Assembly (NCBI GenBank): GCA_036785705.1
Contig: JAWUZG010000015.1
Location: 4,355,001 to 4,419,000 of the forward strand
Direction of reading: 5' to 3'
DNA length: 64,000 bases
Source: Acanthornis magna
Lineage: Eukaryota; Chordata; Aves; Passeriformes; Acanthizidae
Under the pieces are notes generated by a model. It did no database searches, had not been told where the DNA came from, and saw nothing but the letters and a program-made list of their open reading frames with translations. This document shows, one piece after another, positions 12,441 through 26,200 of the stretch. Position 1 is the stretch's first letter. Each line of letters begins with the position of its first letter. Position numbers and translations under genes: made by a program.

Positions 12441-15400
12441 AAACTGAATAATCTTTAAACAAGATGGTATTTTCTTGGCTGTTTATGTTCTTGAAAAAAC
12501 ACGACAAGTCTTCACCTTCATGTCTCTGCATGGGTGTGGCTTGGACTGGGCTTAACAGGAGATCTCCCTCTCTTGCCTGGAAAGTTTCCGTCCAGACCCA
12601 AGTCCTCCACTGCCTGGAGATCTCCACTCTCTCTCCACTGCTCTGAGTACTGAAGTTCTTCCAGAAATTTACACAATTTATTTTCTTCTCCCAACCTTCT
12701 TTGAGGTGAGAAGTTGCCTGACTTTCAATATTGAGCTCCTCCCCTGTTTCTCCATGTCACTGAATGCATTCCCACCTTCCATCAGGATGGGATCTGCACT
12801 TTAGCTGCCCATGTTGAGATAAAAATGCCTGAGTTTGCCAATAGGATTCAGCTATCCCCATCCCACAGCAGCTATGTGCCAGTCGTGTCATACAGCCAAA
12901 ATCCCTGGGACCCCTTGAAAATCCAAAAGCTGGGATGCATCTAACAATTTAAAACACTCTGGCCTGAAGAACCAGTGAAGGTCATGGTCAGACTTGATAT
13001 AAACAGCCTGGTGAAGTCTCAGAGCCTTATCTGTGTTCCTGGAAATATAAAGCAAATCAGGAAATCAAGTGGAAAATCCAGGAGGTTGTTATTAAAAATC
13101 CACAGCTCAATTATCATTATAATAAACCTTACACCAGAGGTCATTTACATTCATGGTAATTAGGGAGGGAGGTTATGGTTTGAGAACAAGGTATATCAGC
13201 TAAAGAAGAGTTTTAGCGCAGGAAACCTGTCCCTAATGTTGCCACCCAAACTGGCCACGCCAGCTGCTTTCCCAGAGACTTGTGCTAGGCTCTTGGAGTC
13301 AGGGAAGGAAGTCTCCAGGCTTGTGTGCCCTCTGAGAGCTCTGGCTCAAGCAATGGTCCCTGCCTTGTGTTTGTGCAGGACTTGAGAGTGGCAGCTCTTC
13401 TAAAATTTCATTGTGAGGGTTGGGGGAAAATGTGACCTGAATTCAGTAAAGAATAGTGGACCTCTTGCATGGGCTGGTGGCCTCTCGAGCTTGGTTTTTG
13501 CTGAGCTGTGCCTTATGTTCAGACCCCGGCAGTACAGGGTTAATAAATTGCTACCTGTGGTTACAAGCACCTTAGGACACAGGGATTAAGTGTTTTTTTG
13601 TGCTTAAAAGCACATCTAGGAGTGGGTGAGTTGGCTACAAATCATGTGTTAGTGCTTTAAGGTTCCAATAACTGATAGATTATTAAGTTTTAAGCAACTT
13701 CAAGTTTTCGAGTTATTTTTAATTTCTGTGTTGCTGCGTCTGTAGCCTGAGCTGAGTTTTGCACTGTCTTCTCATGGGAGCAAACACCAGGAAAATTTTG
13801 GTCTGGCATTTTTATTGTGGGGGGCTGAAAAGGGGAGAAGTGAACTTAGACAGAAGAGGACAAATAGTGTCACCTGATGGGACTAACACCAGAAGGAGAT
13901 CCATTATGATGGTTAAACTAAGTCTTCCAGTCACTGGTCACAGACCAGCCTGTAAGAGTTAACCACAAAGCAACTTGACTTTCAGGGATGTCAACATTAT
14001 TTACTAGATGGTTCTACTTAATTCATTACTATTTTTACACATACGGTAGAGGCTAAAATCCTGTGTTGCTGCATCTTTATGTGGCATCTATTTTTATCCG
14101 TGAAGGAAGAGAAGAATTTTGGTATTTACTGGAAGGTGGGAGGTCATCATAGCTCTGGAAGAAAAAATAATCTGAAAAAATAAATCTCTCACCTACTTAT
14201 TGTCACTCTTTGAATTTCACCTGTGGCATCCAGGCAATTCACTAAATTAAATTCAGGACAAGAAAAAAATTAGTTTAGGGCATAAATTTCTATTGGTTTT
14301 CTATTTCAAACGGCCTTTTATTCTAAGAAGGGACTTGTGCACAGGTGAGATGGGGACAGCAGCTCGAAGCCAGCAGGGGTGTGGGTGAAGTGCAGGACTC
14401 CCTGTGGGCAGTGTCAGTCCCCACCCTGAGCATGGGCATGTTGGTATGACACAAAAACCCCTCTGCTACAGATGGGACAGCTTGCAAGTCCTTCACTCTT
14501 CTTTATTCCATTTTCAGGTCCCCCCACTGATGTTATGGCAGCATTTAAGGAAAAATACATGCTTTTGCAGGCAGAGGCTTGGCATCTTCTCCCAGCGCCA
14601 GCTGGTGAGGCTGCCCTGAGCTCTCCTCTGCATGTCCCCAGCCGTGGTGTCTTCTCCAGGGGCAGGGACACCAGCCCAGCTGGTGCAGTGGCTCCTGGGC
14701 AGCTGCCCTCAGCCAGGGTGGCAGCGTGGGCAGTGCCCAGGGCTGGTGTGCAGATAGATGATGGCTTTGTCTCTGTTTTCTGGAGTGCATCCTGCGACCA
14801 GAGTCCTCCCCAGAGCACATCCCCCTCCGCACCCCGCACCCACAGCCCCTCCGGATTGGGCTCCCTCACTAAAAATTGGTTGGGAATGAAGGAGGGGGGA
14901 GAAACTTTATTAGTGTTATACATTATTTTCCTTCTCTCCCTTCTCCCCCCCTCTCTTCCTGCATGATGAATTGCCTGGTACTGAGCTGGTAGCTCCAGCC
15001 CAGGCACTTAGCAATCTCCTCCTGGTCCCTTGCACAGACAGATGGGACGGCCCATGTCTTGACCGTGATTGATTAGCTGGAGAAAGCCTGTTGAGTGGAG
15101 TTCCATGAAGATTGATGCTTTCTCCTTCTAACAGCATTTCCAAAAAGTTTCTATTACATTTTGATTATGTTTATAGAATCTCACTGGTCTCCAGGAAGAT
15201 TCAATCTTCTTTTTCCCCCTCTCCCCTCTGCGCAATGTGTGTAACTTCCCTGCTGTGCATATGCTGTTCATCCATCTCTTACCTTTATTCTTTTAGGGGT
15301 GCCCCCAGAGGCCTCTCAGGACAGTTCCCTTCCATGTCCCTTCTGTCCCTCTGCACAGGTTCCTCCTTGCTGTTAGTGCCCTCTGACTTGTGGAAGCCAC

Positions 15401-16909
15401 AGGCAAAGCAGGAGCACCCCAGAACGAGGCCTCTCGAAGCTGCAGAGCAGGCGGAAGGAGTGTTACCTGTGATAATTTGTGGAGAACTGAAAAATGAAGA
15501 GCCCCTCTTTCCCAGTGCAGGAGGCTGTGGCTCCTACCTGCCCACAAATACCTGCTTTGCCCCTGATTTCTTGCAGCTGAAGGGCTCTGCCTGTCCCAAG
15601 TCAACTCATATCAACCTAGATGAAAGTCTTTAAAAGCTTCAGCACTCTTTGTATCTGGGGATTAGTGTGTTTGGCTATGGAGGGGGTCAAAAGAGGAGCT
15701 ATGTCAGCATTGCGAACTGCCCTGCTGCAGCTGGGTGAGGGGAGAGGGCAGAGCATGTGCCAGCGCTGGCTGAACTTCAGCCTCACTGCATGAAGAGAAC
15801 TTTGTTTTACAGGGGAGGCTCAAGTCCTGTGCAGTGTGCTCTGGTGTTGCCCACTTAGGAAGGCTGATAGATATTTTCAGTAGCTCCATAGCATGTGTTG
15901 ATGATTTTTAAGTAATAACTTCAGTATAGTGCTGAAAAATGTGCTTGATGCTGCACAGGAGCAAAGACAATGTTGGTCCCTGACATTAGACAAATCAACT
16001 TTAAAATGCTGGGCTTCTCCAAAGTGTTAGCAAGGAACCTTTTCAGTTGGTTCCTAATTGTAGCAAATAATTATATTACCAAATCTTATGAAGAAACTGG
16101 CTCTTCTGGTCTGTCCTTCTTATTTAATTAAACAGACAACATTTTTTTGTGGAAAGAGTCGCAGGCAGCCACCTTGCCTTCACTCTGGTGTCTTCTCTAG
16201 GAAGCAGAGATGCTTCCCTTGGGTCACCTCATCAAACCAGCAGAAGTGGCACGTCCTGAGCAGTGGGAACAGTGCCCCGAAGCAGCCCCAGGGCTGTGTA
16301 CGTTCACCTGCGTGGGCTGAGCACACCTGCGGGCTGGGGATGGCAAACTGCTTGTGGCTGCCTGTCTGCTGCTCCCCGTGGGCAGGAGGATGTAATCTGC
16401 TGTCTGCTGCTCTCTCTCAGTCTCCAGGGATGGTGGGTCTGTGTCCCAAAACCTGGGATTTGTGGGTGAGGTGAACAGGAGCATCTCCCAAAGGAGATGC
16501 TGGAGCCTGGCAAAGCTGGCTCAGGTGCTCCCTGCTGCCCAGCACGATGGACAGAGCCTGCAGGGGTCTTGCAGAGGGGATGTGGTTCCCCCATCGTGAG
16601 CAGGGAGGCCACAGGGCGTGCAAGGCTTCAGCTGGGCTCCCCTGCAAACAGAGTGTGTGTGAGCAGCCTGGTGGTGAGAACTGCTGGGGGGCCATTGTTA
16701 GAGCAAGCAATGCAAGCACTTGTGCTGTAATCCCTCGCACCCCTTCTCTTTGTGTGAAATCTGGGCAGGCAGCCCATGATCTGGGTAGGAGAAGCGTGTG
16801 CATGTGTTTCCCCTCCCTGTGCAGGAGAATGCTGTGCCCTGGGATGCAGCCCTCCAAACCCCTGAGGGCTCTCCCTCCCCTGCCTGCCCCTGCCATACCA
16901 GGCTATTCT

Positions 16910-17280
16910 TTAAAATATAGCCCCCATTTTTTATTCCTGCATTTATTACAAATGCAAATTACAGATGAAAGCATCAACTACACAAACCATTACTCAGAGG
17001 AGCATCTTTCCAACTGCTGGACTTGGACTGAACAGCTTGTGGTTAATTTGCTATATAATCACTGCCTGCAACAGGAAAGCAAGTGCTTCAACTGTGCTAA
17101 TATTATGAAAGGGGAAGTTAACCATAGAGATAAATTCTGAGGAGCTGCAGCTGGGATGAAAGAGGGAAATAAATGTAGCTGGAGTCCAGGCTTCGAGCTT
17201 GCAAAAGTGGCCGCTTGGATATTTAGAGGGATAAAAGATAAGAATTCAGGTTAAACGTGTTTTTTGAAGTTGCTTTTAGC
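16910..17280. promoter_or_regulatory. Candidate conserved non-coding block with an octamer
   Basis: A sharp change from GC-rich sequence to an A/T-rich block that contains a perfect ATGCAAAT at 16952-16959. The tail of an open frame runs through it (to 17140) but resembles no known protein. Confidence 0.33.
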
Positions 17281-20200
17281 CTGAATATATTTTCCCAGAG
17301 GCAGAGGATCCCTGCAGCTCCCATTGACCTGTGATTCGAGCCGTGCCCTGGCCTGTGCTCAGGAATGCCAATGGAATACAGTGCCTGCACTGCCCCATTC
17401 CCAGGGCAGCTGCTCTCGGGAGGCAGTCACGGGATACAAAGGAGATGAGCACCTGGCAATTTAGCTAGCAGAGAGCTTTACTGGGGAGGGGGTGGCTCCT
17501 CCCCATCACTCAGGTCTGGTTTTGCCTCTTGCACAGAAGCCGGGGGCACTCTGTCCCTGGGCTGGCAGAAATGTGTCCCCCCTGTGTGGTGCTGTGCAGA
17601 GGGGTTGGTGCTATCTCCACAAACAGCCTGCAGCACACAACAGGTCCTTACCCCGGCAGAAGAGATGCTGAACTCCCTGCAGCAGAGCCCTGGCTGAAGA
17701 AGCTGCTCTGCCCTGGAACTGAAAGTGTTCCTGTGTTGTGGCAGTGCTCTGTGCCCTGTGAGTGCACTGTCTTCACCAGAACTGCATTGATGCCCCTTGC
17801 ACGAGACTGAAAAAATATTTAAACTTTCCCAAGTACCCAGACCTCCTCACCCTTTCATTCTAGCGCCTCCAATGTAATCGCAGTACAGCACTCATGGTGT
17901 TTTGCAAAGTGCTCTAGGGATTAAAAAACGTTCCTGGAGATTATCTCCAGGGACAAATCTGAAGTCTTGTCTAACTCTTTTCTCTGGAGGCTTAGAGAGG
18001 CAATAGCCTTAGTTTAGCAGAGACAGGAGTGGGAGAGTGAATCAGCTCAAGATGGTGAGCTGGTTCTTATGAAGCAAGAGAGCTCCAGCAACTGCAAATT
18101 TACATTCTCTGTAGACACCTTTTCTGACTCTGAAATGTCTGTTTGATTGCTTTGCACTGCTTCCCAGGTCTGGAACAAAATCCTGGGGCTGGGGAGAGGG
18201 CATGAAGTGTCTGGGGATGATTTGTACCTGGGAGAAGCTGGCTGAGGCCCCTGAGCTGAGGTTACTGCTGGGGAGCTGCAGGGTTCCCCATGGCACAGGG
18301 ATGCTGCAGGGGTGCTCAAGCCCCCCTTCAGCCCCACCACTATGAATAATTTAATGCTGGCAGTGCTCTGTACTTGGCAGTGGCAAGAGCCTGCCCTTGC
18401 CAGAAATTTGGCTAAGCAACACCAGTAGAAATTGCTACTTAGCTTCCCTGTGCTGGGAATTGATTTTCATACCATGAAGCCGTGTTCCAAAGGTATGATG
18501 CTCAGTGTAGATGGTCTTAGCCCCACAAACTGGAGTTTTGAATGACCATAAGAGGGCTTTTTTTCCAGAGCTGAGTTTGATTCCTGGACCTTCTTAATCT
18601 TAGGGAAGCATCCATTGGCCTTTTGTTTTTAAATTGACAACATTTAATTTAGTCTTGAGATAGGAGCATTTCTCTAAAGCTGATGGCTAAAATTTCCCTC
18701 TCCTCCTGGTCATTCACTGCGGGATGGATAACTCCCAGCTCTAACAACTCTCCAGGAGTTAATCATTGAACAGGCAGGATGGAGATGCTCGGGGTGCACA
18801 TGCAAAGAACAGCAGGGCCAGAGGCACTGTGTGGGCAGGGCAGTGGGGAGGAGGTGCTTTTGGGGAGAGGGGGAAGAGCCAGCGCGGGTGTCTGGACAAT
18901 GGCAGGGCTGTTGCATCAGTGCTGGCCTTGCAGTTTGACTCCCCAGTCAAAACAGATGAGCCATGGAGCTTTGTGCTCAGTCAGGAGAGGATGCTAGGAG
19001 GGGATATCACAGCAGGGATCATCGAGGCTCAGTCTAGCAGAGACCATTCTGAGAGTGTGTCATGGTGCATGGTGGGCAGCAGCACGACCTGCTTGGCTTA
19101 GGTTATGCCAGCTGAGCTTGACACCGCAAAAATTAGGGGAAAGGTGCTGCCAGGAACGAAGCCCACTTCCCCCTGAGAGCATCACTCAGGGCAGAGAACA
19201 AGGATGGGGTGCATTTCTTGAAGGGAGCGTTCCTGGAATTACTTATAAGCCCGGTACTCTAAGAGCTAGAGCTGGAAAGGACAGGGGTTGGACCCATCTC
19301 CCTCTGCTCAGACCCCCAGAGCCTTCTTTCCCTTGCCACAGCTGGAAAACCTCCTGGGCATGCACTCACTGTGGGCACCCCTGTGCAGGGGAAGCTGGAG
19401 AGCACAGGGATGTGCAGCCCAGCTCGGGGCGAGTGGAGTGACAGTGGCAAACAGGAGCAATAAGGCAAAAGTTGTCTGTTCAGGCAGCTCAGCCTGAGAT
19501 TTCACATCCAGAGCACAGGGATGGGGGAGAGATGCTCTGAGGAAGGCACTGCAGGAGGCTGCTGGCTGCGGGAGCAGCCACGTGCTGTTAACTTCTGCAA
19601 AGAGCTGCCCAAAGCTGCGACCGAGGAAATTCCCAGTGCAGCTGTCAGCAAACCACAGCTCAGCACGGGCTGATCCCCGAGCATCCTGCTGCAAGGGGAA
19701 GGGAAAGAGCTTCAGGCAAAGCAAAGCAGCTGAGAGAGGCTGCTGGCAGCGCCAGAGCCTCCAGAGCTGTCAGTGTGACTTGGGCACACCGAGGGTGGTG
19801 GGCTGGTCAAGGTGGGGTTTTCAGTGCTGGGTTTTGGGGCACACATCTCCAAATTGGTTCAGAGAAACTTCAGTGCAGAGCAGAGATGCTCCAGGCTACC
19901 CTTGCAGTACTACAGCAGAAGGATATCTGCCTTTCCCAGCACGGGAAGCAAATGTAGAGGCACTTGGAACACAGATCTTGCTCTTGGAGTGTGAAATAGA
20001 AGTGCTTTTAAGCTTAAAGCTTCTTTTCCTTTGGCCCTTGTGGAGCTAAAACTCTTCAGAATAGCCAGGAAAAGACTGCAAATACCTTAAAGATGGGGAG
20101 AGCCAGGAAGATGTGAAGAGAGGGATTGTTATTTAAAACTAGTCACTCCTGCAGTCCTGTAATGCAACTCCACAACCTGGCTGTGTTATATATCAAGTTT

Positions 20201-23200
20201 TTTTGTTGGCTTTCTTGAGTGTTTGTTTTGCCCTAGCCTGTCAGAGGCACGAATTTGCTTTGTCACCAGGTCTCTTGATGAAAGCAGCTTGATACTTTCA
20301 GGTAGTCTGCCAAAACTGTCTTCCAGGAGGAGAAATGGGTCGTGGTTAGGGCATGGGCTCTTCTGTGTGAGGCTCTAAGTGCTTGGGTGCTGGCATCAGA
20401 AAATTCAATAGTGTTCTCATGAGCAAAAGGGAAAATACAATAAGCCATTAAATAACTTGCTAATGTTTCAAAAGAGAAGGAAAGCCCATTGTTGACAAGG
20501 TTCCTCCATCATCTTTTCATATAAGGTGAATTCACAATCAAACTCCAAAAAAGGGGAGGATTAATCAATGAATGGGATGTGCAAGGGACAATTTCTAAAA
20601 GCAGTTCAAATTTTCTGGAATTTTTGCTTGTAAAAATTGCTTTTACTTATGTAGACCAAAGGCAGGGGTTGTTCAGACTATGAATTGCTGAAGCAAAAAT
20701 CACAGCCATAAATCGAGAAGCTGCTTTTTGGTACCTTTGCCCAAAGACTAAATGCTTCAGAGTAAAATCACAATAAGCGATTTAAAGAATAATCAATAAC
20801 ATTAAAATGAACTGGCAAAGACCCTGCTTCTATAATGTATTTTCTAGATATTATTAAATAATACAACACAAGCAAACTCCTGAGTGATGAATTTGGCAGC
20901 TGTTTGCAAAAGGTGGTAAACTCAGGTGCTCTCCTGCCTCTGCTCTCCTGCAGAGGTGATCAGCACCCTGTGGAATGAGTCTCCTTCCTCATGGAAAATG
21001 GTTGTCAGGTAGACCCTAAAGGTGTTTTGGTGCCAAAAGCACATCTTGCAAATATGACTGAGCCTTGGGGTCATGCTGGTCTGCAGGAAGGCACTCTAAT
21101 CAGACAGGTAAGATTTTGTCTCATCTTGAAGGGCTCTGCCTGTGGGGTGTTTGGTGCCTCCTCATCAGCCCTGCTCTGGAGGGGCTCAGTTGGACTTTGG
21201 GGAGCAATAAGGCTCTGCCTGAGAAATCAGGGGGTGGAGCAGTGCTCCTGGGCATGGCTGGCTGGTGTGGTGGGCTCGGAGCCTGGCCTGCTGCTGGAGG
21301 AGCAGGAGAGGTTTGTGGCTGCAGCAGCTCAGCCCCGTGCTTGCCCCAGTGCTCTGCTCTGCGCTGGGGCTTCCAACACTGCCAGAGGGTGGGCTGAGAC
21401 CTTCATCTCCCTGAGCACATGGACTCTGCTATGTTTTCTGCCCCCTGTTTGAGTGGAACAGGAGTTTTTAAAAACTACCATTTCAAGTTGACTCCCTAAA
21501 AGTGAGTGTAGTGGTATCCAGCCAGGCAGAGCTGTAAGTCAGTCTGCCAGGGGACAGCCTAGCAGTGAGGAAAGAAGGAAAGGCATTTGTCAGGTTATTC
21601 ACTTTTATCTAGTTACACTTTACCTCTGAAAGAAAAGCCTTTGAACATAAAAATTCAGCAGTGATTTTGTGCCTTTATTTTAAAACGAAGGCAATTTTTT
21701 TCTAGCCTAGGGATGTAACTGATCTTTTAGCTTTGGTTGAGCTGTTTGCTAAAGGAAAGATAAAACATGCTGTCCATTGATCTGTCCTCACCCTGAATTG
21801 CAGAGTTAGTGAGGAGGGCAGGATTAACTGTTGGAGAGCAGCGTTTCCATCCCCAGCAAGGGGAATGTTTTTTCCAGGCACCACACCACTCTTGCAAAGC
21901 AATTCCTGTGCTAGACCTGGCAGCTCTGGCACCCTCTTAACCTCCAGTAAGACCTGAAGGTTCCAGGCATGTTGGGGGATGGCATTTGGGACACTGCCTC
22001 CCCACAAGGACTGAGCTGGGGCTGGTGGAGCTCATCCCAGCTCAGCTCCGTTACCACAGTGGCCACTTTGGAAGCTTCCAAATGCAATTAGACAAATGCA
22101 CAGGAGAAATAGCCAGCCATGTCCATTAAACAAAATTATCCCTTCTGGCTCAGGGAGGAGGCCCTGAGCTGCAGAGCTGGAGTCTGGAAGGAGTGCTAGC
22201 TTTATATTCTATGAGCAACTTGTGCTTGCCACGGCTGTGGAAGGAGCACTGGGTGAGATGTAATGAGTTTGAATTTTGTCTGTGTCCTCTTACAGCAGAC
22301 TTTGGAGCACTGGTGTTTGTGGCCAATAATCAAAAAGTACAAGGCTCTGTAAATTGTTATAAACCACATCCAGCTTTGTTCTGCTAGAACATATTTCTGT
22401 TCTGGCTTTGAGTGAGCTGCAGTAGCAGAGTGTAGTTTGGGTTCGGTAGATGCTTGCGTGGTTGGAATTTGGTTGACGAGTTTGCTCTAACTTAACTGCA
22501 TGGGCTTTTTGTAGTTCAGTCTTCCTTTCCAGCACACCTGGAGAGGAGTCAGCAAAACAGAGATGCTGGCAGAGGTGGGATCAAAGCCAGGCTGCTTTAA
22601 AGGAAAGAAAAATTGCAAATAAGGAGGAGAAGATAGGCAACAACTTCCTTCCTTTCAACAGAGGAATGCACATTACTGTTCTGATGGGCTGTCAGGGATC
22701 AGCCACTGTTGTTCTATTGAGAAATTATTGTATCTGCCCTTAAGACTAGACATATTTGAAATAACCATCAAATGATACATGATAACATCAGTGTCTTATG
22801 TGAATAATGATTGATCACTATTTCAACCATTCCTGCCTCAATATGAAATATCCTGGATATACAAGCAGCAGGAAAAGTCTAAGACCCATTTCAGTTTCTG
22901 CACTTGGGTACCACAGTACCACCATCTTTTTTGTGCTTAGAACCTGTGCAGTTCTGTCGCTGGACCCCTAAATTTTAAGACTTTGATTTGCTGTCCATTT
23001 TAGCAGCTTTTTGCTACTTTCTTTCAGTTCTCAATTTCCTGGTCTTTCACAGTAGAATCTGACTCCAACTGGACTCCACAGGAATGACAAATTCAGGTGA
23101 TGTGTAAAGCATGACTCGCTTCACACATGTTTCTGCAGAGGGACAGCATCACCAAGAGCTCCATGCAGAACTGTCACTGCTGCAGCTGAAGATGCTTTCT

Positions 23201-26200
23201 GACCTGGGCTGGCTGGAGCTATTTCTCATACAAGAGTAAAGGATACATTTCAGCTGCATGTGACCCTTAATAAAATAAAAAGGTGTATTAACACTCCTGA
23301 AGGAGACCATGGGCTATGTTGGCACCTCCGCTTAGGTGCTACATGGGTTACTCTGAACAATTCCTTGGATCCTGACAGGAAGGATGGGAAAAGAGCACGG
23401 TTTAGAGACCGGGGTTGGATTCTCTTCTCCAGAAACAAAATCCCAGCTGTGGTCTGCAAAACCAAAGCACTGCAGGTTCTTCTCCTGCACGCACTCCCCG
23501 AGGTTTATCTGGTGGCTGCTGAGGGAGCAGAGCTGGCTGGTGAGCGCATCACTGAGCAGGCTGTGCCCAGACACCACACACCAATCTGACAGATCCTGCA
23601 TGGAGAATAGACCTGCTCTCCCTCCTCAGGGTACTCATGGAACAGAAGCTGAAGTGCTCCTCAGTGTGGTCACTCCAGTCTGTGCATTGCACAGTCTCAT
23701 GATTGATACTGGAGGCCTGGCATTCAGCTCTGCAATAAATTTGTGGGTAGAGACACACTGGACCCTCTGGGAACTGGTTAGATTTCACTGGTGTCAAGTT
23801 TTATATCCCACCAGAACCTCACTTGGCTTATAGGAAAGGAATGACAATTGGTGGCTGTAGATTGCAGGACTTGCTAGCAGGAGAAGTGCTCTGTCCTGTG
23901 CTGGGACCATCCTGAAAGCTGCTTCTGATGTGGTCACCTTGTTTTTCTAATATTTCATAGAGGGTTAAGTGGTAGCAGCAGCTGGTGAGGGAGCAGATGG
24001 TGCCACCTGCATCATCAGATGTTTTATCACATTCTCTGTTTTATCCCACAAAGAGTGGCTGGAAAGCAGAGGAGAGCGTGGGAGCTGGTGTAGGTTGTGA
24101 AGGTGTGAAAAATCACAGGTAGCAGTGCTGCTTCCCTGCCAGGCTGCTGTTTCCCTCAGTGCTGGGTTGAGAAAGTGCTTGTGCCTGTGGGCAGGGCTGT
24201 GCCCACCTGTGCTTGAGCCTGCGAGGCTGCATTTGGGAAACACAAGGCTTGGGAGCAAGCTGTCTGTCCCTGCTGCCAGGCAAGGGTCAGGATCCCCAGG
24301 AAACCTCCAGGCAGGTCTGGAACAGAGGTAAACTCAGACCCACCCCTGCCATGACCAGCTTGGATACCACTGCCTAATCAGATCCCAAAGAAGGCTGAGA
24401 CCTGGGATTAAATTTGTTAAAGAGTCCAATCTACGAGCAGCACACGGGCTGGGTTTAGGTCTGAAGGAGGCAGAGGATTCATTCTCTTGGTATGTGCACT
24501 GCACAAACCCAAAGAGCAAACTAGTCCAACAGAGCAGGTTTTAATGTCTTTTCTGTAAAAAACCTGCACCAGAGCCAGCGATAGCAAGTAGAATGAATAC
24601 CAAAGTGTAAAAATCCCTACCTGCTGAACTCAAGGGAGCACAGCTGGGGAGGAGGGAGGGACAGCAATCTGCAGGGGACGCAGGAAGAGGAGCCAACAAT
24701 GACATTTCATCCAGCAAGAAAGACAAGGCAGTAAGTGCAGTAGCAGGGCGTGAAAGTTCTTCATTTTGCTCCCCTTCCTTGTCAGTTCTGCCTGTCCATT
24801 TCCCTGCTGCCCCAGCAATCCCTGAGGGGGACAACATTCAGATGTAAACAGGGCTGGTGCTGAGGCAGACCGGTAGCTACACGACACTTGTTTATGTATC
24901 AGTCAGCAAAGCCATTCACCACCCAGGTTAATATTCCAACAGAGCGGATGGATGGGAGGCTGGGATGGCAGGAGAGTGGGTGAGGAGGCTGGAAGTCACC
25001 AAGCCCATGAGGAAGAGGAACGTGTTTGACTACAAAAGGGGAGGAAGCCCATTGTGTGGGAAACAAGATGGAAGATGCCGCCCAAAGACGCCGGGTATCT
25101 GGTGATTAATTAGAGGCACGCTTTGAATTCTGAGCCTGGTTTAGCATTAACAGCATTTCTGTGTCATGCAGTGAGTTGTCTTGCTTGGTGGTTTCATTGT
25201 CTGGGTTCATGTGGGGCAGGGAGGGGTTTTCTCCAAAAAAAACAACTTCGGGAATTGAGAGAATACATACCAATATCTGCTTCTATTTGAGGGGAAAAAA
25301 TAAGGAAAGGAAAAATTCCAAAAAGCAGAGCAAGTTCCTGGATTTTACAGATGAAAAGGAGACAAATAGAGAATAAGCTTGGCTTTGTTTGAGGTATGGA
25401 GGAGGCTCATGGTTTTGAATGCTGTAGTAGTTGTGTTGCATTAGTCTGGACTTTCTGAGCCCAGCCCAGCCCCTGGCAGCGCCTGTGAGGTGTGGGTTGT
25501 ATTCCAGGCATGTCTGCAGGTCTGTGGCTCTGTATTAGTGTTTATAGGAAGTCAATGAGATGGAACTCAATAGAGAAAAGGAAGACTTAAGAGTCACTGG
25601 AAGACAAATGTGAAGGCCTGGCACTCAATAACTTTACTGAATCATATCGTTTGTTGCTGTATGTTTCTGGGCAGCAGGAATACAAGAAAGGAGAGCGGGG
25701 CTGTGTGTTTCAATAGGCTGTTCACCTTCCCCTTTGGAGAGAGGTTTATTTCTCTTGATAAAGAGATATCCATCCTCTGCTTGATATGAAGTCAAGCAGC
25801 ACCATGAATCAGGGGGACGGTGCCAATGGAGATGAAGACCAGGCTGCTGGAGGCAGAGGAGGGAAAATGGGACATCACAAACAAATTGTGTGAGCTGTGA
25901 GAGCACAGGTGTGTGTGTGCAGCTCCAGCTGGGATGCTGGAGCAGAGGCTAAAGAGTTGGTCCAGGCTGACTCAACTTGCAGCTGTGATTTATGGAGTAA
26001 AAGGTGTTTGGTCTGAATGGTCTGCGCATCCCCATGAGCGTGTCCTTGGCAGGTACAGAGCAGGCAGGGCATGGGCAGATCCTGCAGGGAAGGCACAGTG
26101 CAGGTTGAGCTTCCAGCTGAAGCTGGGAACCCTTCCCCACCCCTTCTGCCTTATGAAAAGGGTGATAAGGTGGACATGCCTGTGGTGACAATATGGGATT

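Larger units (their letters stand above)
8891..16909. other. Intergenic desert, segment 2
   Basis: No gene and no clear repeat. Two of the better A/T-rich candidate blocks lie here. Smaller A/T-rich stretches are at 10250-10520 and 13060-13200. The 197-residue frame at 14414-15007 (-) is opposed by a 164-residue frame on the + strand, a sign of composition and not coding. Confidence 0.75.

Noticed and set aside
17895..18030. Possible MIR remnant (GCAAAGTGCTCTAGGG … GAGGCTTAGAGAGG)
   Set aside because: Two short words in the right order, but the intervening sequence does not follow the consensus well enough to list.
19258..19330. Possible CR1 end (GAGCTGGAAAGGACAGGGGTTGGACC)
   Set aside because: Only a loose resemblance; lacks the CACAGAATCA start and downstream landmarks.
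25340..25380. MIR-like 'TTTTACAGATGAAAAGG' words
   Set aside because: Match too short and flanks do not extend it.
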